Shown: piece after piece, positions 9,376 through 17,424 of the stretch
How the letters are laid out: each line of letters opens with the position of its first letter
How positions within the stretch are numbered: the first letter of the stretch is position 1
From: Candidatus Gastranaerophilales bacterium
GTDB lineage: Bacteria > Cyanobacteriota > Vampirovibrionia > Gastranaerophilales > Gastranaerophilaceae
DNA: 34,467 nucleotides
Assembly (NCBI GenBank): GCA_944323265.1
Contig: CALURX010000021.1
Coordinates: 1 to 34,467, forward strand
Reading direction: 5' to 3'
Notes under the pieces: generated by a model
Seen by the model: the letters and a program-made list of their open reading frames with translations, nothing else
Told to the model about the DNA's origin: nothing
Databases searched by the model: none
Translations under genes and position numbers: made by a program

Positions 9376-9403
9376 AAATATATATTATCATAATAAAAAT
9401 TAC

Positions 9404-9433
9404 TTGTTTCGCATTCCTAAATTGTAGTATAAT
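9404..9433 (+). promoter_or_regulatory. Promoter of the 2-oxoacid:ferredoxin oxidoreductase operon
   Basis: TTGTTT (9404-9409), 18-bp spacer and a perfect TATAAT (9428-9433), 34 bases before ATG 9468. Confidence 0.6.
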
Positions 9434-9467
9434 AGAGTCGTAGATTTATAAGGGAAGGTAGAGAAAA

Positions 9468-10565
9468 ATGGTCAACAAACTTATTAAAGAAGACACTAGG
9501 ATGTTTCTTACCGGAAATGAGGTTCTGGCTTACGCTGCAAACTCAGCCGAGGCAGAATTTATGTACGGTTATCCTATTACGCCTCAAAATGAAATCATGC
9601 ACACTTGGTGCAAATTACTGCCTAAGACCGGCGCAGGATTCTTGCAGACAGAAGACGAAATTTCTGCAGGTTTCTCTACAATCGGCGGAATTTTGGCAGG
9701 TAAAAGAGCTTTTACGGCAACTGCAGGCCCCGGTAATGTAATTATGCAGGACGCACAGTCAATGGCAGAGATGATGAGAATCCCGTTTGTATGCGCGGTT
9801 ATGCAAAGAGGCGGCCCGTCTACCGCTACGGTAATCTATGCACAGCAGGAAACAAGATTGACCTGCTTCGGCGGAAACGGAGAAGGATTCAGAATCGTAT
9901 ATTCTACAGCCGGACATCAGGATTTGTATGACTACATGATTAAGGCTTTCAACACAGCCTGGAAATACAGATTCCCGACTTATGTCCTCGCTGACGGATA
10001 TCAGGGCAAGATGAGAGAACCTGTTACATTGTATGATCCGGCATCCCGCGGGATTACGATGGTTCCGACACAAAAATTCCTCCTTGGAGAAGGGGAAATC
10101 GGAAAAGACAGAAAATCTGTCCACATGAGAAATACTTATAATATGGAAGAAGAACTAATGGAAGTTCTTGAAGGCTACAAGGCTGATTACGACAAAATCT
10201 CCGAAGAAATTCAGGAGTGGGAAGAATATAAGGCAGATGATGCCGAGATTCTTGTAATCGCTCACGGTATTGTTGCACGTTCAGCGAGAACAGCGATTGA
10301 TGAGCTTAGAGAAAAGGGTATCAAAGCCGGCTTGTTCAGACCGATTACAATCAGACCGCTTGCAGTTAAGCCGTTGAGAGAAGCTGTTTCCAGAGCTAAG
10401 AGGGTTCTGTTCACTGAATCCGCTAACGGCCAGCTTGCCCAAATGGTACTGGAAAAGCTTTACGGACTTACAACGCCTTACGAGACGCTGTTCAAGATGG
10501 GTGTAGGCGTAACAGGTGACGATATTGTGAATAAAGTCGAAGCGATGACTGCTGCAGCGATATAA
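9468..10565 (+). CDS. 2-oxoacid:ferredoxin oxidoreductase alpha subunit (KorA/VorB type)
   Basis: Subunit carrying the pyrimidine-binding and transketolase C-terminal-like domains of a CoA-dependent, ferredoxin-reducing 2-oxoacid dehydrogenase. YGYPITPQNEI and the QTEDEISAGF block mark the N-terminal domain; the last ~120 residues (from about ILVIAHGIVARSARTAI) are the C-terminal domain. The length of 365 residues fits the 2-oxoglutarate or 2-oxoisovalerate enzymes rather than the long fused pyruvate enzyme. It is first of four cotranscribed subunit genes; the start has AAGGGAAGG upstream. The substrate cannot be decided from sequence alone. Confidence 0.87.
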   Translation: MVNKLIKEDTRMFLTGNEVLAYAANSAEAEFMYGYPITPQNEIMHTWCKLLPKTGAGFLQTEDEISAGFSTIGGILAGKRAFTATAGPGNVIMQDAQSMAEMMRIPFVCAVMQRGGPSTATVIYAQQETRLTCFGGNGEGFRIVYSTAGHQDLYDYMIKAFNTAWKYRFPTYVLADGYQGKMREPVTLYDPASRGITMVPTQKFLLGEGEIGKDRKSVHMRNTYNMEEELMEVLEGYKADYDKISEEIQEWEEYKADDAEILVIAHGIVARSARTAIDELREKGIKAGLFRPITIRPLAVKPLREAVSRAKRVLFTESANGQLAQMVLEKLYGLTTPYETLFKMGVGVTGDDIVNKVEAMTAAAI

Positions 10566-10584
10566 AGTGGATTAAAGTTTAGGA

Positions 10585-10651
10585 GTTGAGCAGTTGAATA
10601 GTTGTTTAAAAAATGATTATAAATTCCTGTTCAACTATTCAACCGTTCAAC
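10585..10651. repeat. Intergenic inverted repeat between alpha and beta subunit genes
   Basis: Arms 10585-10604 and 10632-10651 match at 18 of 20 positions and are built from the unit AGTTGAA. The stem sits just before the beta-subunit ribosome site and could set relative expression or mRNA stability. It is not a classical terminator (no T-run). Confidence 0.7.
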
Positions 10652-10669
10652 GATATAAGGAGATATAAA

Positions 10670-11419
10670 ATGTCAGAAATATTAACACTACCGCCAAACC
10701 TTCCCAAGGCTCAGAATGCTGAGGTCGGTGCGAGCAAATTCTGCCCGGGGTGCGGACACGGTATAACATTAAAGGCTTTAGCACAGGCCGTTGATGAATT
10801 GGATATAAAACAAAAAACTGTTTTTGGATGCGATATAGGATGTTCACTGCTTTCGTGGAACTATATGGATTTAGATACTGTCCAAACCCACCACGGAAGA
10901 ACAACCCCTGTAATCTACGGCTTAACAAGAGCTAACCCCGAAGCAATCGGAATTGCATATATGGGAGACGGCGGCGGTCTTGCAATCGGCGCCCAGCACC
11001 TCGTTAACGCAACAGTACGCGGCGAGAGAATGCTTATAATCGTAGTAAACAATACAAACTACGGTATGACAGGCGGACAGATGTCTCCTACAACCATGCC
11101 GGGGCAAAAAACAGAAACAACTCCTTACGGAAGAGACTGTTCCGTAACAGGTAAGCCTGCTAAAGCCGCTGAAATGGTTGCTTCTATCGCGGACAAAGAA
11201 AAATCCTTTGTTGCACGTTCTACTGTTTCAAATGTGATTAAATTAAAATCTACATTTGTTAAGGCTCTGAAAAACGTTCAAAACGGCGGATTTTCTTTTG
11301 TAGAAGTTCTGTCTATCTGCCCTCTGAACTGGAGAACCAATAACTATGACACATTTGCAAGACTTCAGCAGATGGAAGAATTTTTTGAGGTTAAAGAATT
11401 TTTAGTACCGGGGGATTAA
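10670..11419 (+). CDS. 2-oxoacid:ferredoxin oxidoreductase beta subunit (thiamine diphosphate binding)
   Basis: Carries the thiamine-diphosphate site: GDGGGLAIGAQH followed by VNNTNYGMTGGQ, the GDG-to-NN pattern of the family. CPGCGH (C25, C28) near the N terminus is typical of KorB/VorA-type subunits. ATG 10670 (249 residues) is chosen for the AAGGAGAT just before it; the longer frame from 10613 would translate through the upstream hairpin. It forms the catalytic core with the alpha subunit. Confidence 0.9.
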   Translation: MSEILTLPPNLPKAQNAEVGASKFCPGCGHGITLKALAQAVDELDIKQKTVFGCDIGCSLLSWNYMDLDTVQTHHGRTTPVIYGLTRANPEAIGIAYMGDGGGLAIGAQHLVNATVRGERMLIIVVNNTNYGMTGGQMSPTTMPGQKTETTPYGRDCSVTGKPAKAAEMVASIADKEKSFVARSTVSNVIKLKSTFVKALKNVQNGGFSFVEVLSICPLNWRTNNYDTFARLQQMEEFFEVKEFLVPGD

Positions 11420-11421
11420 AT

Positions 11422-11449
11422 GAGTGAAGAGTGAAGCGTGAAGAGTGAA
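11422..11449 (+). repeat. Four tandem heptanucleotides, consensus GAGTGAA
   Basis: Reads GAGTGAA, GAGTGAA, GCGTGAA, GAGTGAA without interruption directly after the beta-subunit stop. AAGCGTGA within it can pair with TCACGCTT a short distance downstream. Confidence 0.85.
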
Positions 11450-11502
11450 GGGAATCTAAAAAAACAGTGCACATCACGCTTTACAGTAGAAAGGAATATT
11501 TT

Positions 11503-12066
11503 ATGTCAAGAACAAAAATAGTATTAGCCGGAGAAGGCGGCCAGGGCGTACAATCTGTTGCAAAGATTCTTGTAGAAGCCGGATATGAAGCAGGAAAACA
11601 AGTTCTTTATATTCCGAACTTCGGCGTTGAACAAAGAGGCGGCGTTTCAATTGCTTTCTGTCAAATTGCGGATGAACCGATAGGTGAGCCGAGATTTGCA
11701 AAGGGTGATATTATCATTATGCTCTCAGATAGAGCAATCGACAGGTGTGCCGCTTATGTTGACGAAAATTCAACAGTTGTCTACGATACATCAGTATGTA
11801 CCAAAAAACCTGAGGTAAAATGCAAAGAAATTATCGGAGTCGACGCCAATAAAATCGCAAATGAGCAATTGAGCGCAAGAGTTTTCAATATAATTATCCT
11901 TGGTGTTTTATTGGAAGCAACACATGTCCTTAAGCTTGAAGATATTAAAAACGCTATGGAAATGGCTCTCGGCAAGAAATTTGATGCCAAACCCGAATTG
12001 AGAGATTTGAACTACAAGGCCCTTGATATGGGTATGAGCTTGCTAAAGGACAGAGCTGCAGTGTAG
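11503..12066 (+). CDS. 2-oxoacid:ferredoxin oxidoreductase gamma subunit
   Basis: 187 residues beginning MSRTKIVLAGEGGQGVQSVAKIL. The GxGGQG motif followed by a long helix is the signature of the gamma (POR) domain; NFGVEQRGGVS is also conserved. ATG 11503 is preceded by AAGGAAT; the longer frame from 11467 begins in repeat sequence and is rejected. It acts in the cytoplasmic complex with the flanking alpha, beta and delta subunits. Confidence 0.88.
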   Translation: MSRTKIVLAGEGGQGVQSVAKILVEAGYEAGKQVLYIPNFGVEQRGGVSIAFCQIADEPIGEPRFAKGDIIIMLSDRAIDRCAAYVDENSTVVYDTSVCTKKPEVKCKEIIGVDANKIANEQLSARVFNIIILGVLLEATHVLKLEDIKNAMEMALGKKFDAKPELRDLNYKALDMGMSLLKDRAAV

Positions 12067-12069
12067 ATA

Positions 12070-12175
12070 GAAGTTGAAAAGAGTAATAGTTGAAATGTTG
12101 AAGAGTTTTTATCAAAATTTGTGAGCGTGAACAGACAAATCTTTTCAACTATACACATTTCAACTCTTCAACTCC
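12070..12175. repeat. Degenerate AGTTGAA repeat forming an imperfect hairpin
   Basis: The spacer between gamma and delta genes has several AGTTGAA-like units on the left and their complements (TTCAACT) on the right, giving an imperfect long stem. It is related in sequence to the repeat at 10585-10651. Confidence 0.6.
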
Positions 12176-12218
12176 TCTACATATATATGGTTGAATAGTT
12201 AATTTGAGGAATAAAATT

Positions 12219-12491
12219 ATGACAGATAAACAATATAAAGGATACAAAATAGAAGGTGTCGGCAAAGGTAAGGCAGATTATTATGTTTATACGGACTTGT
12301 GCAAAGGCTGCGGACTTTGTATTGCAAAATGCCCTATGAACAAAGCCGGAAAAAAATGCCTGCAGTGGTCAAAGGAAGTCGGATTATACCAAACACCTGC
12401 AGTAGCACCTGATCCTGAAATCTGTATTGCCTGCGGAGCGTGTGCAATGACTTGCCCTGATAGCGCAATAAGGATTGAGAAAAGACAGTAG
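12219..12491 (+). CDS. 2-oxoacid:ferredoxin oxidoreductase delta subunit (2[4Fe-4S] ferredoxin)
   Basis: 90 residues with two complete cluster motifs, CKGCGLCIAKCP and CIACGACAMTCP, so it should hold two 4Fe-4S clusters and pass electrons from the catalytic core to free ferredoxin. ATG 12219 is selected because GAGG lies ten bases before it; an in-frame TTG at 12204 overlaps that site and is less likely. Last gene of the operon, followed at once by a strong terminator. Confidence 0.9.
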   Translation: MTDKQYKGYKIEGVGKGKADYYVYTDLCKGCGLCIAKCPMNKAGKKCLQWSKEVGLYQTPAVAPDPEICIACGACAMTCPDSAIRIEKRQ

Positions 12492-12494
12492 ATA

Positions 12495-12526
12495 AAAAAA
12501 GAGAAGTTATTTAACTTCTCTTTTTT
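12495..12526. terminator. Bidirectional terminator
   Basis: A-run, GAGAAGTT, loop ATTT, AACTTCTC, T-run. A perfect hairpin with A and T tracts on either side, between the ferredoxin gene and the convergent glucosaminidase gene, whose stop codon overlaps its edge. Confidence 0.88.
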
Positions 12527-13550
12527 ATACTAGAGCTTCTACTTCTGCTGCGTATTTTTCTACATTACGCGCCCAGTAGCTGTTTATGCCGCTTGTGTCC
12601 GTAGGATCATTAGCAGGACAATATTTTGCGTTTACCTGATACAATTTCGTTAATGCCCTGCCTTTATTGTTGACATAACCGCCCTTCAGGAATCTTGCCA
12701 TATCATCTATACATTCTGCCACAGAGCCATAAGTCTTAAACTGAGTGCTATTAGGTATTCTTACGCCGCCGATGTTGTTCTTTGTCTTAGCATTTTTGCT
12801 GGTACCCTGAGCAGATTCATTCATTGCAATTCCTACAAGAGTGGAGGCACTTATGCCGTATTTATTCTGTGCGTTTATAAATGCCTGACCTTGGCCTTCA
12901 AGAACGCCTTTGCCCTGGAGATATTTGTTTAAATCCTCTGCCGTTCCCTTATAAGGCGTGGTTATATCTCTTGTGTAATTTCCGTAAACCTGCCGCATTT
13001 CACTGTCGCTCATCTGATACCAGAACTTACCTTTTAAAGAGGCTAAAGATGATGAATTAGACGAATTTGGTGTGTATGTCACAGATGTACTACGAATCGG
13101 AGCCGTGTTATTAGAACTTGATACTACGCTGCTGCCAAGAGATAACTTAACTGCAGCATTTGCAGCATTTTCTAATGTTTGGGAAGAATACTTCACTTCT
13201 TCTTTTGGTTTTTCTGCCTCATCTTCTCTTTTCCCGCCTCCGTTTGTTCGGGTAAATGTATCCCAAGGAGTAAGATTATCCGGCATTATCCATTCCTGTT
13301 TTGCAAAAACATCCGAATAATCGAATGCCGAGACATCTATCATTGGCAATGGTGTATCAGGCATCATCTGAAAGAAAGTCGGAGCTGCAAAAACATTTGG
13401 AGTGAGAAATACACTTGTTGGAGCACACCAGTTGAAACAAGGCCAGCCTCCGCCCCAGAAGCCTCCCCAGCAGCCAAAAAACGGACTGCTGTTGAACATT
13501 CCGTGCATAAATCCATGTGTGAAACTGTGCCAAAAATTATGTGCGCTCAT
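12525..13550 (-). CDS. Glucosaminidase-domain peptidoglycan hydrolase with Gly/aromatic-rich N terminus
   Basis: The C-terminal ~130 residues match the mannosyl-glycoprotein endo-N-acetylglucosaminidase/FlgJ-type domain: VGIAMNESAQGTS holds the likely catalytic Glu245, followed by NNIGGV and a helix ending DDMARFLKGGYV. The first 45 residues are rich in Phe, Trp, Gly, His and Met with no ordinary signal peptide. A low-complexity Ser/Asn/Lys linker separates the halves. It should cleave N-acetylglucosamine linkages in peptidoglycan, but how it leaves the cell is unclear. It stands alone, divergent from ftsH. Confidence 0.75.
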   Translation of the reverse strand: MSAHNFWHSFTHGFMHGMFNSSPFFGCWGGFWGGGWPCFNWCAPTSVFLTPNVFAAPTFFQMMPDTPLPMIDVSAFDYSDVFAKQEWIMPDNLTPWDTFTRTNGGGKREDEAEKPKEEVKYSSQTLENAANAAVKLSLGSSVVSSSNNTAPIRSTSVTYTPNSSNSSSLASLKGKFWYQMSDSEMRQVYGNYTRDITTPYKGTAEDLNKYLQGKGVLEGQGQAFINAQNKYGISASTLVGIAMNESAQGTSKNAKTKNNIGGVRIPNSTQFKTYGSVAECIDDMARFLKGGYVNNKGRALTKLYQVNAKYCPANDPTDTSGINSYWARNVEKYAAEVEALV

Positions 13551-13628
13551 AATAATTCCTGTGTTTATATATATAAAGTTCTTTTGTGTAAAAAAATTGC
13601 CTTTTTTGTAAATAAAAAGTTACATTTG

Positions 13629-13637
13629 TGATATAAT
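13629..13637 (+). promoter_or_regulatory. Extended -10 promoter of ftsH
   Basis: TGATATAAT is a perfect TGn-TATAAT, 65 bases before the ftsH ATG. No -35 is needed for this class and none is convincing. Confidence 0.55.
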
Positions 13638-13701
13638 GTAAAAGCAAAATGTGGAAAAATAAAATTTCCAGATAAGTCCGAATACTTAGTGAAGGAGAAA
13701 T

Positions 13702-15642
13702 ATGAATAAAAATCAATCAATCGGGATGTACGTAATTTTGGGGATAATGGTGCTTGCATTTATTTCAATGCTTTTTTCAGGGCCGACTTCAAGCACACAG
13801 GAATTATCCTATACTACATTTCTTCAAAAGGTTGAAAATAAAGAGATAAAAAGTGTTGATATAACAAAGGATGCTCTAATTGCAGTTCCTGTTAATCAGC
13901 CTGAAGTTAAAAAAACTCAGACATCAAATCCTTTGTACGGAGAGACCAGAGCTCCGAAGCTGCAGTATAAAGTTATATTGCCGGAAAATTCTGACGTATT
14001 ATCAAAGCTTGAAAACAGCGGTGTTGAGATTAATGCTAAAAGAGCAAGCGATACTGGCTCAGCTTTTGGTCTTGGGTCTTCTTTAATCACAATCCTTCTT
14101 GTGCTCGGATTTATTATGCTTATTATAAAATCTATTCAGGCAGGCGGAGCACAGGCTATGTCTTTTGGTAAAAGCAGAGCCAAAATGCTTATGGACAGCA
14201 AAGTTAAAACAACATTCGCCGATGTTGCAGGTATTGACGAAGAAAGAAAAGAGCTTGAAGAAATTGTTGATTTCTTAAAGCATTCTGATAAATACGTAAA
14301 ATTAGGCGCCAAAATTCCTAAAGGCGTACTCTTAGTCGGCGCGCCGGGTACCGGTAAAACATTGATGGCAAAAGCTGTTGCAGGAGAAGCCGGAGTTCCG
14401 TTCTTTTCAATTAGCGGTTCTGACTTCGTTGAAATGTTCGTCGGTGTCGGTGCTTCACGTGTAAGAGATTTGTTTGAACAGGCAAAGAAACACCAGCCTT
14501 GTATAGTATTTATTGATGAAATTGATGCTGTAGGACGCCAGAGAGGTGCCGGCTTAGGCGGCGGACACGACGAGAGAGAGCAGACTCTTAACCAGCTTCT
14601 TGTTGAAATGGATGGTTTTGATGAAAATACAAATATAATTATTCTCGCCGCAACCAACAGGCCTGATATCCTTGATAATGCCCTTCTAAGACCGGGAAGA
14701 TTCGATAGGCAGATTGTTATTAACAAGCCTGATGTTCTTGGAAGAGAACAGATTTTGAATGTTCATGCAAAAAATAAACCGCTTGCAAAAGAAGTTGATT
14801 TGAAAACTCTTGCAAAAAGAACTCCGGGATTTACCGGGGCTGATTTGCAAAACTTGTTAAACGAAGCGGCTTTACTTGCTGCAAGACATAACAAATCAGA
14901 GATTGAAATGCCTAATTTAGAGGAAGCTATTGATAAAGTCATGGCAGGGCCGGAGAAGAAAAGCAGAATTATATCCGATGAGGAAAAAGAAAATACAGCA
15001 TACCATGAAGTCGGACATGCACTTCTTGCAAAACTTCTTAAAAACTGCGATCCGCTTCATAAGGTTTCTATTATTCCGCGCGGGATGGCGCTTGGTATTA
15101 CATTAACACTTCCTGAAAAAGACCACTTAACAATGAGAAAAAATCAACTGCTGGATAGAATCACAATGATTCTCGGCGGAAGAGTGGCAGAAGAAATTAT
15201 CTACGGCAAGGATAATGTTACAACAGGCGCATCCAATGATTTGGAAAAAGTTTCAGCGCTTGCCCGAAGTATGGTTACAACGTACGGTATGAGCGATAAA
15301 ATGGGAAATCTTGCTTACGGCAAAGATCAGGAACACGTATTTATGGGCAGAAATTTCGGCAATACAAGAGATTTTTCGGAAGAAATTGCTGCTGATATTG
15401 ATAAAGAGGTCAAGAAAATAGTTGATGCGCAATATGATCAGGCTAAAAAACTGTTAAGCGAAAACAGGGATATGCTTGAATATATTGCAAAAACTCTTCT
15501 TGAAAAAGAAACTCTGGACGAAAAAGAATTTGAAGATTTGATGAAGCAGGTTCGAATTGAAAGAGGAGAGATTGTTCCTGAGGAAGAAATTTCTGAGCTG
15601 CAAAATAACAATGAAGGAGAAATCGAGTCACAAAATGGATAA
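13702..15642 (+). CDS. ftsH: ATP-dependent zinc metalloprotease FtsH
   Basis: Membrane-anchored AAA+ protease degrading damaged or regulatory proteins. Two membrane helices (about 9-26 and 127-143) flank an extracytoplasmic domain. The AAA module has Walker A GAPGTGKT (213-220) and Walker B VFIDEID (around 269-275). The zinc site is HEVGH (435-439), with Val replacing the more usual Ala. 646 residues is a normal length. GAAGGAG precedes the start. Its last codons overlap the start of the toxin-antitoxin pair, so those genes are probably read on the same mRNA. Confidence 0.96.
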   Translation: MNKNQSIGMYVILGIMVLAFISMLFSGPTSSTQELSYTTFLQKVENKEIKSVDITKDALIAVPVNQPEVKKTQTSNPLYGETRAPKLQYKVILPENSDVLSKLENSGVEINAKRASDTGSAFGLGSSLITILLVLGFIMLIIKSIQAGGAQAMSFGKSRAKMLMDSKVKTTFADVAGIDEERKELEEIVDFLKHSDKYVKLGAKIPKGVLLVGAPGTGKTLMAKAVAGEAGVPFFSISGSDFVEMFVGVGASRVRDLFEQAKKHQPCIVFIDEIDAVGRQRGAGLGGGHDEREQTLNQLLVEMDGFDENTNIIILAATNRPDILDNALLRPGRFDRQIVINKPDVLGREQILNVHAKNKPLAKEVDLKTLAKRTPGFTGADLQNLLNEAALLAARHNKSEIEMPNLEEAIDKVMAGPEKKSRIISDEEKENTAYHEVGHALLAKLLKNCDPLHKVSIIPRGMALGITLTLPEKDHLTMRKNQLLDRITMILGGRVAEEIIYGKDNVTTGASNDLEKVSALARSMVTTYGMSDKMGNLAYGKDQEHVFMGRNFGNTRDFSEEIAADIDKEVKKIVDAQYDQAKKLLSENRDMLEYIAKTLLEKETLDEKEFEDLMKQVRIERGEIVPEEEISELQNNNEGEIESQNG

Positions 15643-15943
15643 TCAAAAAGTTTATACCATAGATGATATAAGAAAAATACTTCAAAATAGCAGAAAATTT
15701 TTGGAAGAAAAATATTTTGTAGAAAACTTCTTATTATTTGGGTCTTATGCAAAAAATACTCCGACCCCAAATAGTGATATTGATTTATTGGTGAATTTCA
15801 AACAACCTATTGATATATTTGAATTTTTGGATTTGGAAGAATACCTGACAAGGCTATTTAACAAGAAGATTGATTTGGGAACCTCAAATAGTTTGAAAGA
15901 ATTTATTAAAGATAAAATTCTAACGGAAGCGATTATTATATGA
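15635..15943 (+). CDS. mntA: MntA-type antitoxin nucleotidyltransferase
   Basis: 102-residue minimal nucleotidyltransferase with the motif G36-S37 followed ten residues later by D48-x-D50 (GSYAKNTPTPNSDIDLLV). In characterised type VII systems MntA adenylylates HepT and neutralises it. ATG 15635 lies eight bases inside the end of ftsH; AAGGAGA stands about 15 bases upstream, and an in-frame ATG at 15611 is an alternative. It overlaps the next gene by ATGA (15940-15943). Confidence 0.85.
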   Translation: MDNQKVYTIDDIRKILQNSRKFLEEKYFVENFLLFGSYAKNTPTPNSDIDLLVNFKQPIDIFEFLDLEEYLTRLFNKKIDLGTSNSLKEFIKDKILTEAIII

Positions 15944-16290
15944 AAGACAAATATCCTATATACTTTTTAAAAGACATAGAAAATTCATTACTGAAGATTT
16001 TTAGGTATACTGATGACATAGATTTTGACCGGTTTATGACAAATGATATGTTGAAAGATGCCATTGAAAGAAATTTCGAAATTATTGGAGAGGCTGTAAA
16101 AAAATTACCGGCAGAGTTTAGAGAGAAATATCCACATATTCCATTTAGGCAAGTTGCCGGAATGAGAGATAAGCTAATACACGATTATTTTGGTATAGAC
16201 TACCAAATTATATGGAAAACAATAAAAGATAAGCTGCCAACATTCTATAGCAATATAAAGGATATCATTGATGATAATAAAGAAAACTAA
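15940..16290 (+). CDS. hepT: HepT-like HEPN-domain toxin (DUF86)
   Basis: 116 residues, all-helical HEPN family. The RNase motif Rx4HxY is intact (R76, H81, Y83 in RDKLIHDYFG), so it should be an active ribonuclease when not modified by MntA. The tyrosine in this motif is the residue AMP-modified in the Shewanella system. Gene order is antitoxin first with a four-base overlap, which ties translation of the two. Confidence 0.87.
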   Translation: MKDKYPIYFLKDIENSLLKIFRYTDDIDFDRFMTNDMLKDAIERNFEIIGEAVKKLPAEFREKYPHIPFRQVAGMRDKLIHDYFGIDYQIIWKTIKDKLPTFYSNIKDIIDDNKEN

Positions 16291-16313
16291 GTTTACAACA
16301 AAAGGAGAGCAAA

Positions 16314-16802
16314 ATGGATAGAGATGAGTTAATTCTTCGCGAGTATGAGCTTTATACACAACAAAAAGAGAATTTTATCGACAGAAATTTTAAGACAAAC
16401 AAGTTTTATATGGCGGCAATCCTTGTATTGATTTTTGCTCTGATTTATACAGGTAACGTTGTTTTCTTAACAAAAATTTCCGCAACATTAGTTTTCGCCC
16501 TCCTGGGGGTATCGGTCAGTGCTCTGTGGTGGATGAATGTTGATAGTTATAATACGCTTATCAAGATTAAGTTTGCAAACGTTATAGAGCCGATTGAAGA
16601 AAAATTGCCGGTTAAACCGTTTACTGATGAATATGCAGGAATTTCTGAGTTCAGAAATAAAAAGGTGTTTATGTTCTCGGATATTCAAAAACTTATTGCT
16701 GCAGGTTCTGCTCTATTCTTTTTTGCAGTTTGTATAAGCGAATTTGCGCCGCTTTTTATGGCAGTTATCAATAAAGTAATGAGCTTTAAGTGTGGGATTT
16801 AG
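16314..16802 (+). CDS. Three-helix membrane protein, possibly RipA-like
   Basis: 162 residues. An N-terminal charged helix (DELILREYELYTQQKENF) is followed by two membrane segments (about 33-49 and 54-74), a cytoplasmic-type loop with FANVIEPIEEKLPVKPF, and a third membrane segment near 130-152. The loop around 'VIEPIEEKLP' resembles RipA-type small membrane proteins; this is recollection, not a search. AAGGAGAGC precedes the ATG. It lies between the toxin-antitoxin pair and a PAP2 phosphatase, on the same strand with short gaps. Confidence 0.65.
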   Translation: MDRDELILREYELYTQQKENFIDRNFKTNKFYMAAILVLIFALIYTGNVVFLTKISATLVFALLGVSVSALWWMNVDSYNTLIKIKFANVIEPIEEKLPVKPFTDEYAGISEFRNKKVFMFSDIQKLIAAGSALFFFAVCISEFAPLFMAVINKVMSFKCGI

Positions 16803-16805
16803 TTT

Positions 16806-17423
16806 ATGAAAAATAAGGAATACGGAATAGCTCTGAATTGGAATTATGTAATAGTTTCCGTTATAGTATTTGCAGTCCTTACGCTGCTTGTTTTATATAT
16901 GCCTGGGCTGTATACGTTTGATAAAAACGTATTGCATTCGATTCGTTTGGCGCTTTCACCATATCCCGGATATATTCCGGTGTTTGTGTCGGAGTTTGGA
17001 AGAGCACAGCACATGTTATGGCCTCAAATCGCTGCAGGAAGCGTTCTTGTTTCACACAAAAAATACATTAAGGCCTTTTTGTTAATATTTTTTACACAGG
17101 CAACATACATTGTAACAGGATATATTAAAAACTTTGTATGCCGTGAACGTCCTTGTGATTATCTGGAATTTAGTTTTCCTTCAGGACACTCTTCTACTAC
17201 AATGTGTTTTTACGGTATTTTGATTTATTTAGTTTTGCACTATGTGAAGAATGAGTTTTGGCGGTATTTCCTCTCGATATTATTCGGGGTTTGGATTTTG
17301 CTTGTCGGGGTTTCCAGAATGTGGCTCGGGGTGCATTACCTGACAGATGTTATTGCAGGAATGTTTTTAGGTTTCATGATGGTTAATCTGTTTATCATCG
17401 TGTCAAAATCATTGAGCAAGTAA
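16806..17423 (+). CDS. PAP2-family membrane phosphatase
   Basis: 205 residues with about five or six membrane helices. All three parts of the acid-phosphatase signature are present: Kx6RP (K108 to R115-P116), PSGHS (125-129) and SRx5Hx3D (S170, H177, D181). Such enzymes dephosphorylate phosphatidic acid or undecaprenyl pyrophosphate at the membrane; lipid carrier recycling is a plausible role but is inference. Three bases separate it from the gene before, and its stop is one base from the start of the hydrolase after it. Confidence 0.88.
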   Translation: MKNKEYGIALNWNYVIVSVIVFAVLTLLVLYMPGLYTFDKNVLHSIRLALSPYPGYIPVFVSEFGRAQHMLWPQIAAGSVLVSHKKYIKAFLLIFFTQATYIVTGYIKNFVCRERPCDYLEFSFPSGHSSTTMCFYGILIYLVLHYVKNEFWRYFLSILFGVWILLVGVSRMWLGVHYLTDVIAGMFLGFMMVNLFIIVSKSLSK

Positions 17424-17424
17424 T

